A stretch of DNA of 64,000 nucleotides from Chitinophaga sancti (GCF_034424315.1 NZ_CP139972.1:3038001-3102000); one strand, 5' to 3'. Counted from the stretch's first letter, positions 56,001-64,000 are shown. Notes: a model not told the origin generated them from the letters alone. Numbers and translations: made by a program.

Positions 56001-59000
56001 TCTTCCAGTACATTGTCTGTCTGTCCCAGATAATTGAACACAATATCCCATCGTCCGCCAGACAAACGTTTATCCGGATGCAGATAACGTAATAATCCAT
56101 ACCCAAGACCTTTCTGTGGCACATGACGCAACTGCTCTTTGATACTCCTGATCTGATCGGCCCCTGTAGCAATATCTCCGGTGTCCAGTAATATCGGATA
56201 CAGGCTGGTGAACCAGCCCACTGTCTTGCTGGTATCCAGATCATGTGAAATATATTCCCTGCCATGACCTTCCATTCCTAGCAGCACTTTGGAGGATCCT
56301 GTCCATGTGGACAATGTCATCGACAAGGCGCTTAATAAAATATCATTAATCTCTGTATTATAAGCACTATTCACTTCCAGCAACAGCGATCGGGTCAGAT
56401 CCCTATCCAGCTGTACCGTGTGATGCACACGGGTGGCGGCGGTATTATTACCAGCCCTATCTACTGGCAATGGGGTATAATGAGAGATGACTTCTTCCCA
56501 GTAAGCTAACTGAGATGTAACAATCGGGCTTACCGCATACGCTTTCAGCGCATCCGCCCACTGCCGGTAGGAAGTACTCTTCTTACCCAGATGAATGGCA
56601 TCTCCTGCCAGCACCATCTTCAATGCTGCATGGAACTGTTCCAGCAGAATGCGCCACGATACACCGTCTACCGCCAGGTGATGAATCACCAGTAATAAAC
56701 GGTTATGACGCTCAGAGGATGGCGTATTAATCAGCACACCTTTTATCAGATAGCCTTTCTCTATATCCAGACTCCTTTGGTATATGTCACAGACATCTGT
56801 AATACTACCTGCAAGCACAACTTCTTCCATCTCTGGCTGCGTATCACTATATCGCTGTACCCAGGCATCTGCCAGCTGTTCATAACGGAATCGTAAAGCA
56901 TCATGCTGTGATACCAGGGCTTTTAATACATGCGACAGCTGTATGATAGAGATCTCCTTATCTATACTTAATAACTGTGACTGATTATAATGAGAACGAC
57001 TATCATAATCCTGATCCAGAAACCATTGCTGTATAGGCAACAACGCAGCTTCTCCCGTCAGTACTCCCTGCTCTGCAGCATTATTCGTCTGCTCTTCCTG
57101 CAGCTTCGCCGCCAGCACCGCTATGGTCTGGCCCTCAAAAAGATCCTGCGGATGCAAGGTCAATCCATAACGACTGGCACGACTGACTACCTGTATACTG
57201 ATAATAGAATCACCCCCCAGCTCAAAGAAGTTATCATGGATCCCGATACGTTTAGTATGCAACAACTCCTGCCAGATAGTGGCCAGCCGCTCTTCTGTTT
57301 CATTCCTGGGCGCCTCATATTCATTGCTCGTTAATACTGATACTTCAGGATCCGGCAAAGCCTTCTTATCTATCTTTCCATTAGTCGTCACAGGTAACGC
57401 GGATAATTCCATCAGAAGAGCAGGCACCATATAATCTGGTAACCGCTGCTTCAGATATGCCTGGATAGCTTCTCTGTCATAGCGCCCCGTTGCTACGATA
57501 TAAGCTATCAGCCGCTTATGACCACCTCCGTCTTCACGGGCTATTACAATACCCTGATCCAGTAAAGGGCAGCTATTCAACACAACGTTTACCTCCCCAA
57601 GCTCTATGCGATAGCCACGGATCTTCACCTGATCATCCACACGGCCCAGGAACTCAATATTTCCATCCGGCAACCATCTGGCAACATCACCTGTCTTATA
57701 CAAACGCCCCTCGCCAAATGGATTCGCAATAAATTTCTCCGCCGTCAGCGCTGGCCTGTGCAGATAACCTCGTGCCAGACCAGCACCGCTCACATATAAA
57801 TGCCCTTCCACACCTATTGGCACTAACTGCATATGCGCATCCACGATGAATACCTTCATATTCGCCAATGGCTTGCCTACCGGAATCTGATTCCGTATGT
57901 CAGCATGCTTATCCACTGCATAGGTAGATACGCAGACAGCACATTCAGTAGGGCCATAAGCATTGTAATAGCCACCAATACCTGCATAATAAAGGGCATC
58001 TGCTACTATAGCTGCTTCCCCTGCTGTGATGATGGCACGTAAAGCAGGCATCTTCCTGCGATCCAGCGTCTGTAGATACACTGGCGGGAAAGTGATCACA
58101 CTGATGCTATGCTCTTTTATATAGGTCAGGAAGCTGTTTGCATCTGCAATAACAGCTTCAGGTATTAATACCAGTGTAGCCCCACAATAAAAGGCCATAA
58201 AGATCTCAGAAACAGAAGCATCGAATGACAAAGAAGCAAATTGCAGCACTCTGTCATTGGCAGTAACCCCGAACTTTCGGATCTGATCCAGCGACATATT
58301 TACATTGCTGGTATGCTCGATCATCACACCCTTAGGCAGGCCAGTCGAACCGGATGTATAGATCACATAAGCCAGGTCTGTAGGCTTGATCTCATAATCC
58401 CGCTTATATACATCCTTCTTTTCAAAATCATCAAATTGCAGATCCACGGGCAATATGCTCACCTGCAGGTCCATGGTATCAAACATGGACGAAGATTCAA
58501 TGATCAGCACCTTAAGCCCCGTATCATTTATAATATAGGATTTACGATCCAGTGGATAAGTGATATCTATTGGCACATACGCCGCACCTGCCTTTAACAC
58601 CCCAAGAATAGCCACCACTGACCATATGGAGCGATCCATCATAATACCTACCAGATCATCAGCCTGTAAAGCATATACAGTGCGTAAATAATGGGCGAGA
58701 CGATCTGCACGCTCATTCAGTTCCTGATATGTCAGGGCCTCCCCTTTATAGATCAAAGCTGTCTGATCAGGTGTTTTGCCTACCTGCTCCTCAAAGACAT
58801 CTACAATGGTTTTGTCGCTCGGATATTCAGTAGTAGTATCATTAAACTCAACCAGTAAACCCTCTTCTTCTGCAGAGGTCAATATCTTGATATCGGCGAC
58901 CCGTTCTTCTCCTACATTAAGCAGGTGGTTAAACACCTGTTCAAAATGCCCTTTTATCATCCGGGCATACACAGATTGCAAAAGATCACTGTTATACGCG

Positions 59001-62000
59001 AAGTCAATGACCAATTGTTCCCGAAGACTTACAGATAGACTTAACAGATAGTTCCTGCGTTCTTTCAGATGCAGCCCTTCTGCTTTTAACAATTGCTCTT
59101 CTGCCTTGTATTTTGCTTTGGGATAATTGTCAAATACCAGTACGCTATCGAAAAGATCTCCCTTCAGGTCTGTCCAGTGCTGTATGTCATTAAGAGATAC
59201 ATATTGATAGCGTCTTGTATCCGTATGGTCATTTTGCAGTTTACGCAACCAGCTGCCTACTGTCTGATCTGGTTCAATGCTGACACGAAGAGGTAGATTA
59301 TTAATAAATAATCCTACCCTTTCTTCTGCATGAGGAAGATCTTCCGGTCTTCCGGATACAACCACACCAAATCCTATATCCCGGCTACCTGTATATCTTC
59401 CCAGCAATAAGGACCATACACCCTGAATGAGCGTATTCATGGTAATCTGCTGCCCCTGACAATATTGTTTCAGGTCTTCTGTTAATGCAGGGCTGATACG
59501 AAGAAACTCATGCCTTACCTTTCCATCTCCCTTGTTCCGTTCATGATCCTGGATATTACCGGCAAATGGCAGTAAAGATTTACTAAACCCTGCCATCCGG
59601 TTCTTCCAGAAATGTGCTGCAGCATGGTGATCAATACCTGCTATGTAGCGGATATAATCTCCATAGTTATCCTCCTCCCTTACTGCCGGTTTATTGCCTT
59701 TCACCAGTGCAGTATAAGCCTGTAAAAACTCGCCGATCAGTACAGAGTTGGACCATCCATCCAATACGATATGATAACGTGTCCAAACCATCCTGTACAG
59801 CTTACTGTTCAGGCGGATCAGCGTGATCCTCATCAACGGGGGAGCCTGCAGATCAAATCCCTGTCTGAAATCGGATTCCAGAAATGATGACAATGCAGCA
59901 TCCTGTTCCTCTTTATTCAAATGGCTATAATCCAGCAGTGCAAAAGGCATCTCTACCTGCTTATGTATTACCTGAACAGGAATGCTTAATACATCCACTA
60001 TAAAAGCAGCCCTTAATGCAGTATGCTGATGCAGTATATAACTCCAGGAATCTGTAAACGCAGCAATATCTATCCCTGCAGGGAAATCCAGTAATACCTG
60101 TTCCAGATAAGAAGTGCTTTTATCATATAAATAGTGGAACAGCATTCCCTTTTGTAAAGGGCTGATACGGAAAATATCACTGATCTGATCTCTGCCCTGT
60201 GTATCCAGGAAAAGAGACAATTCTTTATAACCTACTTCCGGTACCAATCCGTAATCAGAAGGCGTATGCTCTTTTTCACTTAGCTCACGGCAATGCACTA
60301 TCAGCTCACGCAGGTTATCAATAAAGGAAGCCGACAAGCCTGCAATGGTCTGTGCATTATATTGCTCGTGCGAATAGCTCCAGCGCATATTTAATAGGCC
60401 ATCACTGATCACCCCACTGATATCCAGTTTGCTTCCAAAAGGCCATCCCGCGCCTGATACGGCTCCCATATCCTCTGTAGCAGCCTCCAGCAGCGCATCA
60501 TCTTCCAGTACATTGTCGGTCTGTCCGAGATAATTGAATACGACATCCCATTGTCCGGCAGATAAGCTTTTCTCCGGATGCAGGTAGCGCAATAACCCAT
60601 ACCCAAGACCTTTTTGAGGCACATTACGCAATTGCTCTTTGATACTCCTGATCTGATCGCCGGGAGTAGCGATATCACCCGCATCCAGCAATAATGGATA
60701 CAGACTGGTGAACCAACCTACTGTCTTGCTGGTATCCAGCTCATGTGAGATATACTCCCTGCCATGGCCTTCTATACCTACCAGCAATTTAGATTCTCCT
60801 GTCCATGCACATAAGGTCTTTGCCAAAGCGCTTAATAGTAAATCATTGATATCTGTGTTATAAGCAGTATTTACTTCCAACAACAATGAACGTGTCAGCT
60901 CACGGTCCAGCTGTAAACTGTGATGTACACGAGTCGCAGCTGTATTGTGACCAGACCTGTCTACTGGCAACGGGGTATAATGAGCAATAACATCTTCCCA
61001 GTAAGATAACTGACCAGTAATATGAGGGCTTACCGCATACGCTTTCAGCGCATCGCCCCATTGCCTGTAGGAACTACTCTTCCTGCCCAAATTAATGGCA
61101 TCTCCTACCAGCACCATACTCAGCGCTGTCTGGAACTGCTCCAGCAGTATACGCCATGACACACCATCCACTGCCAGGTGATGCACCACCAGCAATAACC
61201 GGTTGTGACGCTCTGACGATGGCGTATTGATCAACACTCCTTTTATCAATTGCCCTTTAACCACATCCAGGCTACTTTGATAACGGGTACAGATGTCGGT
61301 GATATTTTCTTTCAGCACCACCTCTTCCAGCACCGGCAGCGTGTCACTATAACGTTGCATCCAGTGAGCTCCTATCTGCTGATAACTGAAACGTAAGGCA
61401 TCATGCTGTAATACCAATGCTTTAAATACCTGCGATAACTGTGAAAAAGTGATCGCCTTATCTATACTTAATAGTTGTGACTGATTGTAATGAGAACGAC
61501 TATCATACTCCTGCTCCAGGAACCATTGCTGTATCGGCAATAATTCAGCGGTACCAGACAATTCCCCTTGTTCAGCTGCCGTGCTAACCTGCTCCTGTTG
61601 TAGTTTTGCCGATAATACAGCAATTGTCTGGCTCTCAAATATATCACGTGGATGCAAGGTCAGTCCATAACGGCTGGCACGGCTCACTACCTGTATACTG
61701 ATAATGGAGTCACCACCCAGCTCAAAGAAGTTGTCATAGATCCCAATCCGTTTCGCGTGCAACAATTCCTGCCAGATAGTTACCAGCCGCTCTTCTGTTG
61801 CATTACGAGGTCCTACATACTCATTGGATGCCAGCGCAGATACATCCGGATCTGGCAACGCTTTCTTATCAATCTTTCCATTTGATGTCAAAGGCAGCCC
61901 AGATAATTCCACCAATAAGGATGGCACCATATAATCTGGCAGATGTGCTTTCAGATAGTCCAGCATACCGTTCCTGTCATAACGCCCCGCTGCTACAACA

Positions 62001-64000
62001 TAAGCTATCAGACGCTTGTGACCATTTCCATCTTCACGTGCGATCACAATACCCTGATCCAGTAAAGAACAGTTATTTAGCACCGCTGTTACCTCACCCA
62101 GCTCTATACGATAGCCACGTATCTTTACCTGATCATCCATACGGCCCAGGTATTCAATATTCCCATCGGTTAACCATCTCGCCACATCCCCCGTCCTATA
62201 CAGACGTCCTTCACCAAATGGATTCGTAATAAACTTCTCTGATGTCAGCTGGGGTCTGTGTAAATACCCCGTTGCCAGTCCCACTCCTCCGATATACAAT
62301 TCTCCCGATACGCCTACAGGCACAGGCCTTCCCGAAACATCCAATATATAAAGACTTGTATTTGGGATAGGACGGCCAATAGAAATGCCCGCATCCGTAG
62401 GGATCAGCTGATCCCCGGTATTGAATGTATATACACTACAGCCTACTGTCGCTTCTGTAGGCCCATATTCATTAATAATATCAACGGAAATACCTTTATC
62501 TGACAGGAACTCTACATCCTTCAGATGCAAGGCCTCTCCTCCTAAAACGTATTTATAAGTTAGCCCCTTCAGTTGTGCTTCTTCTACACTATTTCCCAGT
62601 ATCGTCATATGACTGGGAGTAAGCTTAATAAAATCATATGGGGCATACCTGACCAGATTCGGATCTGCAAAAGCATCCAAGCCCTTACGGTCTGCTATCA
62701 CCGCATATTTCCCAACTAACAGGGGAACATAAAAAGCAGTTATAGCCGCATCAAAAGTGGGCGGCAGATGTATATAGCTACCTGCATGAGCGCCTTCTAC
62801 CGAATAGGCCGCAATAGCATGGGCGATATAATTATTCAGGCTCTGATGAGTAATGGCTACTCCTTTAGGCTGTCCGGTAGAACCGGAAGTATAGATCACA
62901 TAAGCCAGATGGTGGATACTTATCTGCCTGTAAGGTGCCGCCAGAGGTCCTTGTTCGATCTTTGACCATTCTTTATCCAGTACGACAGCACGTTCCTCAT
63001 CAAATAAATGAGCATAATTTTCTGTGGTAATGACAGCAGCAGCCCGGGTATCTTCCATCATATAAGCAATACGCTCCAGTGGGTAAGCCGGATCCAGTGG
63101 CACATAAGCCGCCCCTGCCTTCATAATGCCCCATATGCTCACCATCATATCTATCGACTGGTCCATACATACGGCTACCAGCGCTTCCTGTTTTACCCCT
63201 TTTGCGCGCAGGTAATGAGCTACCTGATTGGCACGTACATCCAGCTCTCTGAAAGTAATGGTATGTTCTCCATATACCAGCGCAGGCTGTTCCCCATTCC
63301 TTTCCACCTGCTCCTCAAATAGCGTTACCACTGTTATATCCTGCGGGTAGGATTGTAGTGTATTATTAAAGTCCGTCAATAACTGCTGCCGCTCTTTATC
63401 TGTAAGTATTGATACGTCGGAAATCTTTATGTCCCTTACCCTCAACAATTGTGGTACTATCACTTCAATGTGGCCCCTGATCATTTCCACGTATGCTTTA
63501 TCCAGCAATGCACTGTTATAGCCCAGATCAAAACGAAGCCCCGGTTCCTGATCTACTGCTGTAACGGTCAGCAGATAGTTGGTGCGCTCTTCCAATTCGA
63601 TCTTCCCTATGGAAAGCAGTGGTGCCTCCTCCGTATCCATCTTTGGATAGTTTTCAAATACCAGGATCGTATCAAATGGCTCTCCGTTTAATCCAACCCA
63701 GCGTTGAATCTCATTCAATGAAGTATACTGATAACGACGTGCTTCCGTATGTTCTTTTTGTAAAGACCGTACCCAGTCGACGAACAGCTCATCTTCTGCT
63801 ATCCTGCTACGTAAAGGAAGGTTATTGATATATAGGCCTACCCTTCTTTCTGAAGCCGCTAAATCTGAAGGACGTCCGGATACAACGACACCAAATACAA
63901 CGTCGTTATTCCCAGTGTACCTGCTCAGCAACAATGACCAGATACCTTGTACAAAAGTATTCACCGTGATCTGGTGCTGCTGGCAATATTCCCTTACCTG
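50027..64000 (-). CDS. NRPS-A (5' end missing): (C)-A(Asn)-T-E-C-A(Tyr)-T-E-C-A(Gly)[MOX]-T-C
   Basis: The frame is open through the right edge; the first methionine-like codon at 63964 is an internal GTG, so about 4657 residues are visible of a longer protein. Numbered from the edge: end of a C domain (1-200); A (223-707); T (~760, LGGDS); E (810-1250); C (1273-1725, YHIVLDG); A (1730-2210); T (~2260); E (2310-2747); C (2773-3223, YHIILDG); A (3230-4087) interrupted by a luciferase-like monooxygenase (about 3453-3813); T (~4130, LGGNS); C (4190-4617, HHIISDP). Codes by eye: DATKVGEVG (Asn-like), DASTIAAVC (Tyr-like), DILQLGMIW (Gly). Predicted segment: D-Asn, D-Tyr, Gly or alpha-hydroxy-Gly. 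The partial first C closely resembles the C domains that follow E domains, so another epimerising module probably lies just outside the window. Confidence 0.95.
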   Translation of the reverse strand, partial: QVREYCQQHQITVNTFVQGIWSLLLSRYTGNNDVVFGVVVSGRPSDLAASERRVGLYINNLPLRSRIAEDELFVDWVRSLQKEHTEARRYQYTSLNEIQRWVGLNGEPFDTILVFENYPKMDTEEAPLLSIGKIELEERTNYLLTVTAVDQEPGLRFDLGYNSALLDKAYVEMIRGHIEVIVPQLLRVRDIKISDVSILTDKERQQLLTDFNNTLQSYPQDITVVTLFEEQVERNGEQPALVYGEHTITFRELDVRANQVAHYLRAKGVKQEALVAVCMDQSIDMMVSIWGIMKAGAAYVPLDPAYPLERIAYMMEDTRAAAVITTENYAHLFDEERAVVLDKEWSKIEQGPLAAPYRQISIHHLAYVIYTSGSTGQPKGVAITHQSLNNYIAHAIAAYSVEGAHAGSYIHLPPTFDAAITAFYVPLLVGKYAVIADRKGLDAFADPNLVRYAPYDFIKLTPSHMTILGNSVEEAQLKGLTYKYVLGGEALHLKDVEFLSDKGISVDIINEYGPTEATVGCSVYTFNTGDQLIPTDAGISIGRPIPNTSLYILDVSGRPVPVGVSGELYIGGVGLATGYLHRPQLTSEKFITNPFGEGRLYRTGDVARWLTDGNIEYLGRMDDQVKIRGYRIELGEVTAVLNNCSLLDQGIVIAREDGNGHKRLIAYVVAAGRYDRNGMLDYLKAHLPDYMVPSLLVELSGLPLTSNGKIDKKALPDPDVSALASNEYVGPRNATEERLVTIWQELLHAKRIGIYDNFFELGGDSIISIQVVSRASRYGLTLHPRDIFESQTIAVLSAKLQQEQVSTAAEQGELSGTAELLPIQQWFLEQEYDSRSHYNQSQLLSIDKAITFSQLSQVFKALVLQHDALRFSYQQIGAHWMQRYSDTLPVLEEVVLKENITDICTRYQSSLDVVKGQLIKGVLINTPSSERHNRLLLVVHHLAVDGVSWRILLEQFQTALSMVLVGDAINLGRKSSSYRQWGDALKAYAVSPHITGQLSYWEDVIAHYTPLPVDRSGHNTAATRVHHSLQLDRELTRSLLLEVNTAYNTDINDLLLSALAKTLCAWTGESKLLVGIEGHGREYISHELDTSKTVGWFTSLYPLLLDAGDIATPGDQIRSIKEQLRNVPQKGLGYGLLRYLHPEKSLSAGQWDVVFNYLGQTDNVLEDDALLEAATEDMGAVSGAGWPFGSKLDISGVISDGLLNMRWSYSHEQYNAQTIAGLSASFIDNLRELIVHCRELSEKEHTPSDYGLVPEVGYKELSLFLDTQGRDQISDIFRISPLQKGMLFHYLYDKSTSYLEQVLLDFPAGIDIAAFTDSWSYILHQHTALRAAFIVDVLSIPVQVIHKQVEMPFALLDYSHLNKEEQDAALSSFLESDFRQGFDLQAPPLMRITLIRLNSKLYRMVWTRYHIVLDGWSNSVLIGEFLQAYTALVKGNKPAVREEDNYGDYIRYIAGIDHHAAAHFWKNRMAGFSKSLLPFAGNIQDHERNKGDGKVRHEFLRISPALTEDLKQYCQGQQITMNTLIQGVWSLLLGRYTGSRDIGFGVVVSGRPEDLPHAEERVGLFINNLPLRVSIEPDQTVGSWLRKLQNDHTDTRRYQYVSLNDIQHWTDLKGDLFDSVLVFDNYPKAKYKAEEQLLKAEGLHLKERRNYLLSLSVSLREQLVIDFAYNSDLLQSVYARMIKGHFEQVFNHLLNVGEERVADIKILTSAEEEGLLVEFNDTTTEYPSDKTIVDVFEEQVGKTPDQTALIYKGEALTYQELNERADRLAHYLRTVYALQADDLVGIMMDRSIWSVVAILGVLKAGAAYVPIDITYPLDRKSYIINDTGLKVLIIESSSMFDTMDLQVSILPVDLQFDDFEKKDVYKRDYEIKPTDLAYVIYTSGSTGLPKGVMIEHTSNVNMSLDQIRKFGVTANDRVLQFASLSFDASVSEIFMAFYCGATLVLIPEAVIADANSFLTYIKEHSISVITFPPVYLQTLDRRKMPALRAIITAGEAAIVADALYYAGIGGYYNAYGPTECAVCVSTYAVDKHADIRNQIPVGKPLANMKVFIVDAHMQLVPIGVEGHLYVSGAGLARGYLHRPALTAEKFIANPFGEGRLYKTGDVARWLPDGNIEFLGRVDDQVKIRGYRIELGEVNVVLNSCPLLDQGIVIAREDGGGHKRLIAYIVATGRYDREAIQAYLKQRLPDYMVPALLMELSALPVTTNGKIDKKALPDPEVSVLTSNEYEAPRNETEERLATIWQELLHTKRIGIHDNFFELGGDSIISIQVVSRASRYGLTLHPQDLFEGQTIAVLAAKLQEEQTNNAAEQGVLTGEAALLPIQQWFLDQDYDSRSHYNQSQLLSIDKEISIIQLSHVLKALVSQHDALRFRYEQLADAWVQRYSDTQPEMEEVVLAGSITDVCDIYQRSLDIEKGYLIKGVLINTPSSERHNRLLLVIHHLAVDGVSWRILLEQFHAALKMVLAGDAIHLGKKSTSYRQWADALKAYAVSPIVTSQLAYWEEVISHYTPLPVDRAGNNTAATRVHHTVQLDRDLTRSLLLEVNSAYNTEINDILLSALSMTLSTWTGSSKVLLGMEGHGREYISHDLDTSKTVGWFTSLYPILLDTGDIATGADQIRSIKEQLRHVPQKGLGYGLLRYLHPDKRLSGGRWDIVFNYLGQTDNVLEDDTLLGGAQEHMGDTTGAGWPYTTKLDISGIISEGMLTVRWSYSHEQYDTQTIASLSAAFIDHLGALIGHCRDLGERERTPSDYGLAPEVGYKELSRFLDAKGRDKISDLYRLSPLQKGILFHHLYDEDGKAYMEQLRVDFPEGIDLVAFRAAWEDLLKHHTILRSGFFADALSIPVQCVFKEVSLPFEVLDYSYLSTEEQEAHLTAFLAADLQRGFNFQEAPLMRITLIRLSERLYKMVWTHYHIILDGWSNASLIASFQQAYAAYSRGGAPVGKTIDHYGDYIRYITRTDHYAAMSFWKTYMSDISNKTLLPFVSNISDHHRNKGGAAVKHEQLLLAPVLTEQVRSYCQQHQITVNTFVQGIWSILLSKYTGSSDVVFGVVVSGRPSDLPESERRVGLYINNLPLRSRIAGDELLIDWLRSLQKGHTEARRYQYSSLNEIQQWIGLHGEPFDTIVVFENYPKMESPEAARLLPAANIQLEERTNYLMTLTAVDQEEGLRFDFGYNSELLAPYYSGMIKGHFESTLLELLKAADKPMSMISILARDEQQQLITAFNDTAVDYAREMTIVDLFEAQVEKTPDHIALVFEGKSLTYKELNEKANQLAWHLKEKGVKERDMVAICIDRSLDMMIGLLGILKSGGAYIPLDPTYPVDRLIYMLGDSEAEYLLVNNDTQHILPADQVKHTLNLDEQALQQLLAGKPGSDIRLHWKEQPLAYVIYTSGSTGRPKGVMIHHRNVTNFFVGLDIKFGKSEKQETWLAVTSISFDISVLELFWTLTNGKKVVILPDRPVPMTERTVMDFSLFYFAAQEEITAGNKYRLLLEGAKFADNNGLEAVWIPERHFHSFGDQFPNPSVAAAAVAALTNNIRIRSGSVVLPLHDPIRVAEEWSMVDNLSNGRVELSVASGWHPNDFVFMPEDYKTRHQKMKDKLVTLHQLWNGETVLRKNGAGNDFAVTIHPKPVQSSLPIWLTAAGNPETFKYAGSIGANVLTHLLGQSIEDLGDKISQYRAALAANGFDPEQGRVAVMLHTFVGDDLQVIKETVKEPFKNYLRHSIDLLKPVVDQAGLDPETDLEVILEMGFQRYFYSSGLFGTPETCLSRIRELHAAGVNEVACLIDFGIDVDITLAHLPFLKKLQDLIKQLEVQKKLLAKRLEKKWAPEELMQEHGVTHMQCTPSFARELVTTTEGQLALQQMEAVLVGGEALPVSLTRELFRYMNGSIFNMYGPTETTIWSTIKQIIDPDKVTIGTPIANTQIYILDTLGHLTPVGVAGELCIGGEGVAVGYLKRPGLTAEKFFDNPYRPGEKVYRTGDLARWLPDGEIECLGRIDDQVKISGHRIEMGEIETIMKEFPHIHECVVVKKEDANNNKRLVGYVVPGPAYNKQELQEYMRSRLPAYMIPSFLLTLEKLPLTPNGKIDKKALPDPADPTLYEGHYEAPANETEEQLANIWATLLKMKKVSIRDNFFDLGGNSFMAIQIITLIGNTLKVKISIKDLFEHPTIEALARLIDAQERKFENSLLLAPVSDSYPLTEIQKAYWLASQQDNVSVSYNTTLGWNVKAAIDLDKIASAYTLLLDRHEILRYIIDYDEKGELRFYLQDPAQTAEGFIFLDMVNEPVDEKGAIRLFDEENKFLFDFRKGPLMRIKIIRNTPAEYFIFFNTHHIISDPFSLQIIFNDLLLSYHYLQQGRSGVLQPVPKFSFKDYSWSQATQAREEDQLKSENFWKTYLSGRQLGVRLPGARSLPAASNQAGVVKLVINEAGWVNTMRTYNRERQGTMFVMLLSLVKTLIYLETGQQDLSFGCPVNSRNNHELSNIVGLFLNTIIVRTIVAADPGFDTIYEIVKDATVSALAHSEYPYLKLAVLEGAETGKGGGEFNIGFNLNPKVPTRNINYPGFDFKPLQKEERYVKADIWFDITELEDAVSFEVSYRKEVFEESYISTLLDKLKYLIGHCLADSQLSLSSIQSLVAADEKQAKDSRMKHQRESNIKKLKKHL
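52560..53640 (-). other. luciferase-like monooxygenase domain inserted in a glycine adenylation domain
   Basis: About 360 residues of a flavin-dependent LLM-class monooxygenase interrupt the third adenylation domain of NRPS-A between core motifs A4 (SISFDISVLELF) and A5 (MYGPTE). Recognisable pieces are DFSLFYFAAQEE, EAVWIPERHFHSFG, RIRSGSVVLPLHDPIRVAEEW, VELSVASGWHPNDF and PIWLTAAGNPETF. The fold and placement match the natural-product luciferase-like monooxygenase domains inside A domains such as those of MtaG and MelG, which oxidise carrier-bound glycine at the alpha carbon. The host domain has a glycine code, consistent with that activity. Confidence 0.88.
55760..61740 (-). repeat. duplicated T-E segments in NRPS-A
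   Basis: The carrier-epimerase segments of the first two visible NRPS-A modules (about 61737-60250 and 57240-55760) are near copies at a register of exactly 4500 bases, measured at CTGTATACTGATAAT (61691 and 57191). The intervening A domains differ in specificity (Asn-like versus Tyr-like). The pattern fits duplication followed by A-domain replacement. Confidence 0.8.

Noticed and set aside
39890..61740. Long internal repeats as mobile elements
   Set aside because: They coincide exactly with NRPS modules, remain in frame, and lack inverted ends or transposase genes.
50027..63964. Gene start at 63964
   Set aside because: The codon is an internal GTG inside a conserved C-domain strand and the frame stays open to the window edge, so the real start is outside.
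12996..64000. Many plus-strand open frames of 60-200 codons opposite the NRPS genes
   Set aside because: They are antisense to well-supported synthetase domains, have no family features, and recur at the same motif positions in each module, as expected of shadows.
9719..64000. Firm call of the locus as a siderophore cluster
   Set aside because: The exporter, receptor and hydroxylated acidic residues fit, but there is no catechol or hydroxamate gene, no siderophore reductase or Fur-type site that I could see, and the receptor type is not siderophore-specific.
1..64000. CRISPR arrays, tRNA or rRNA genes, insertion sequences
   Set aside because: No regularly spaced short repeats, no RNA-gene landmarks and no transposase-like frames were found on reading both strands.

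Overview
The window looks like Bacteroidota DNA, most likely Chitinophaga or a close relative. This rests on several family types typical of that group: a SusC-like CarboxypepD_reg/TonB-dependent barrel, a DUF2807 GIN-domain protein, long MacB/FtsX-type permeases, an NVEALA-like secreted peptide beside a 6-bladed-propeller lipoprotein, and Bacteroidota-style lipoboxes. No rRNA, tRNA, insertion sequence, integrase or CRISPR array was seen.

Left flank (1-9.6 kb). A 3' gene fragment on the plus strand is followed by a minus-strand set. In transcription order this is an integral-membrane GT-C-like protein, a small secreted Cys-rich NVEALA-like peptide, a thioredoxin-fold lipoprotein (CGTC), a propeller lipoprotein, a membrane-anchored thioredoxin-like protein (CNTC), a full-length FtsX-type ABC permease, and a frameshifted remnant of a second permease. 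A divergent GT22-type mannosyltransferase-like gene follows on the plus strand.

Main locus (9.7 kb to the right edge, all on the minus strand). A closely packed, apparently single operon of more than 54 kb encodes a large non-ribosomal peptide synthetase (NRPS) system; it runs off the window at 64000. In transcription order: NRPS-A (5' end missing), a SyrP-like TauD-family hydroxylase, NRPS-B, NRPS-C, an ANT(6)-like nucleotidyltransferase, a PanP-like aspartate decarboxylase, a CmlA-like diiron hydroxylase, a TonB-dependent receptor, a DUF2807 protein, a PvdE/SyrD-type peptide-export ABC transporter, NRPS-D, an alpha/beta hydrolase with a membrane tail, a 65-aa protein and a GT9-type glycosyltransferase. 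Domain order is: A = (C)-A-T-E-C-A-T-E-C-A[MOX]-T-C; B = C*-A-T-C-A-T-C-A-T-E; C = docking-C-A-T-C-A-T-E-C-A-T-C; D = C-A-T-C.

Specificity codes read by eye give a tentative product segment: D-Asn, D-Tyr, Gly (with an oxygenase built into its adenylation domain, so possibly alpha-hydroxy-Gly), Asn (probably beta-hydroxylated), Asp, D-Asp, Gly, D-Asn, beta-Ala; NRPS-D adds or supplies a further Gly. The E/C pairing (each epimerase is followed by a SPLQ-type C domain) supports the order A to B to C. Three parts of the logic fit together well: the decarboxylase can make the beta-alanine that NRPS-C appears to load; the TauD enzyme sits directly before an NRPS that begins with a condensation-like domain lacking its catalytic motif (a candidate hydroxylase-recruiting interface domain); and a second hydroxylase of the CmlA type is encoded. 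No thioesterase domain is present, so product release is an open question.
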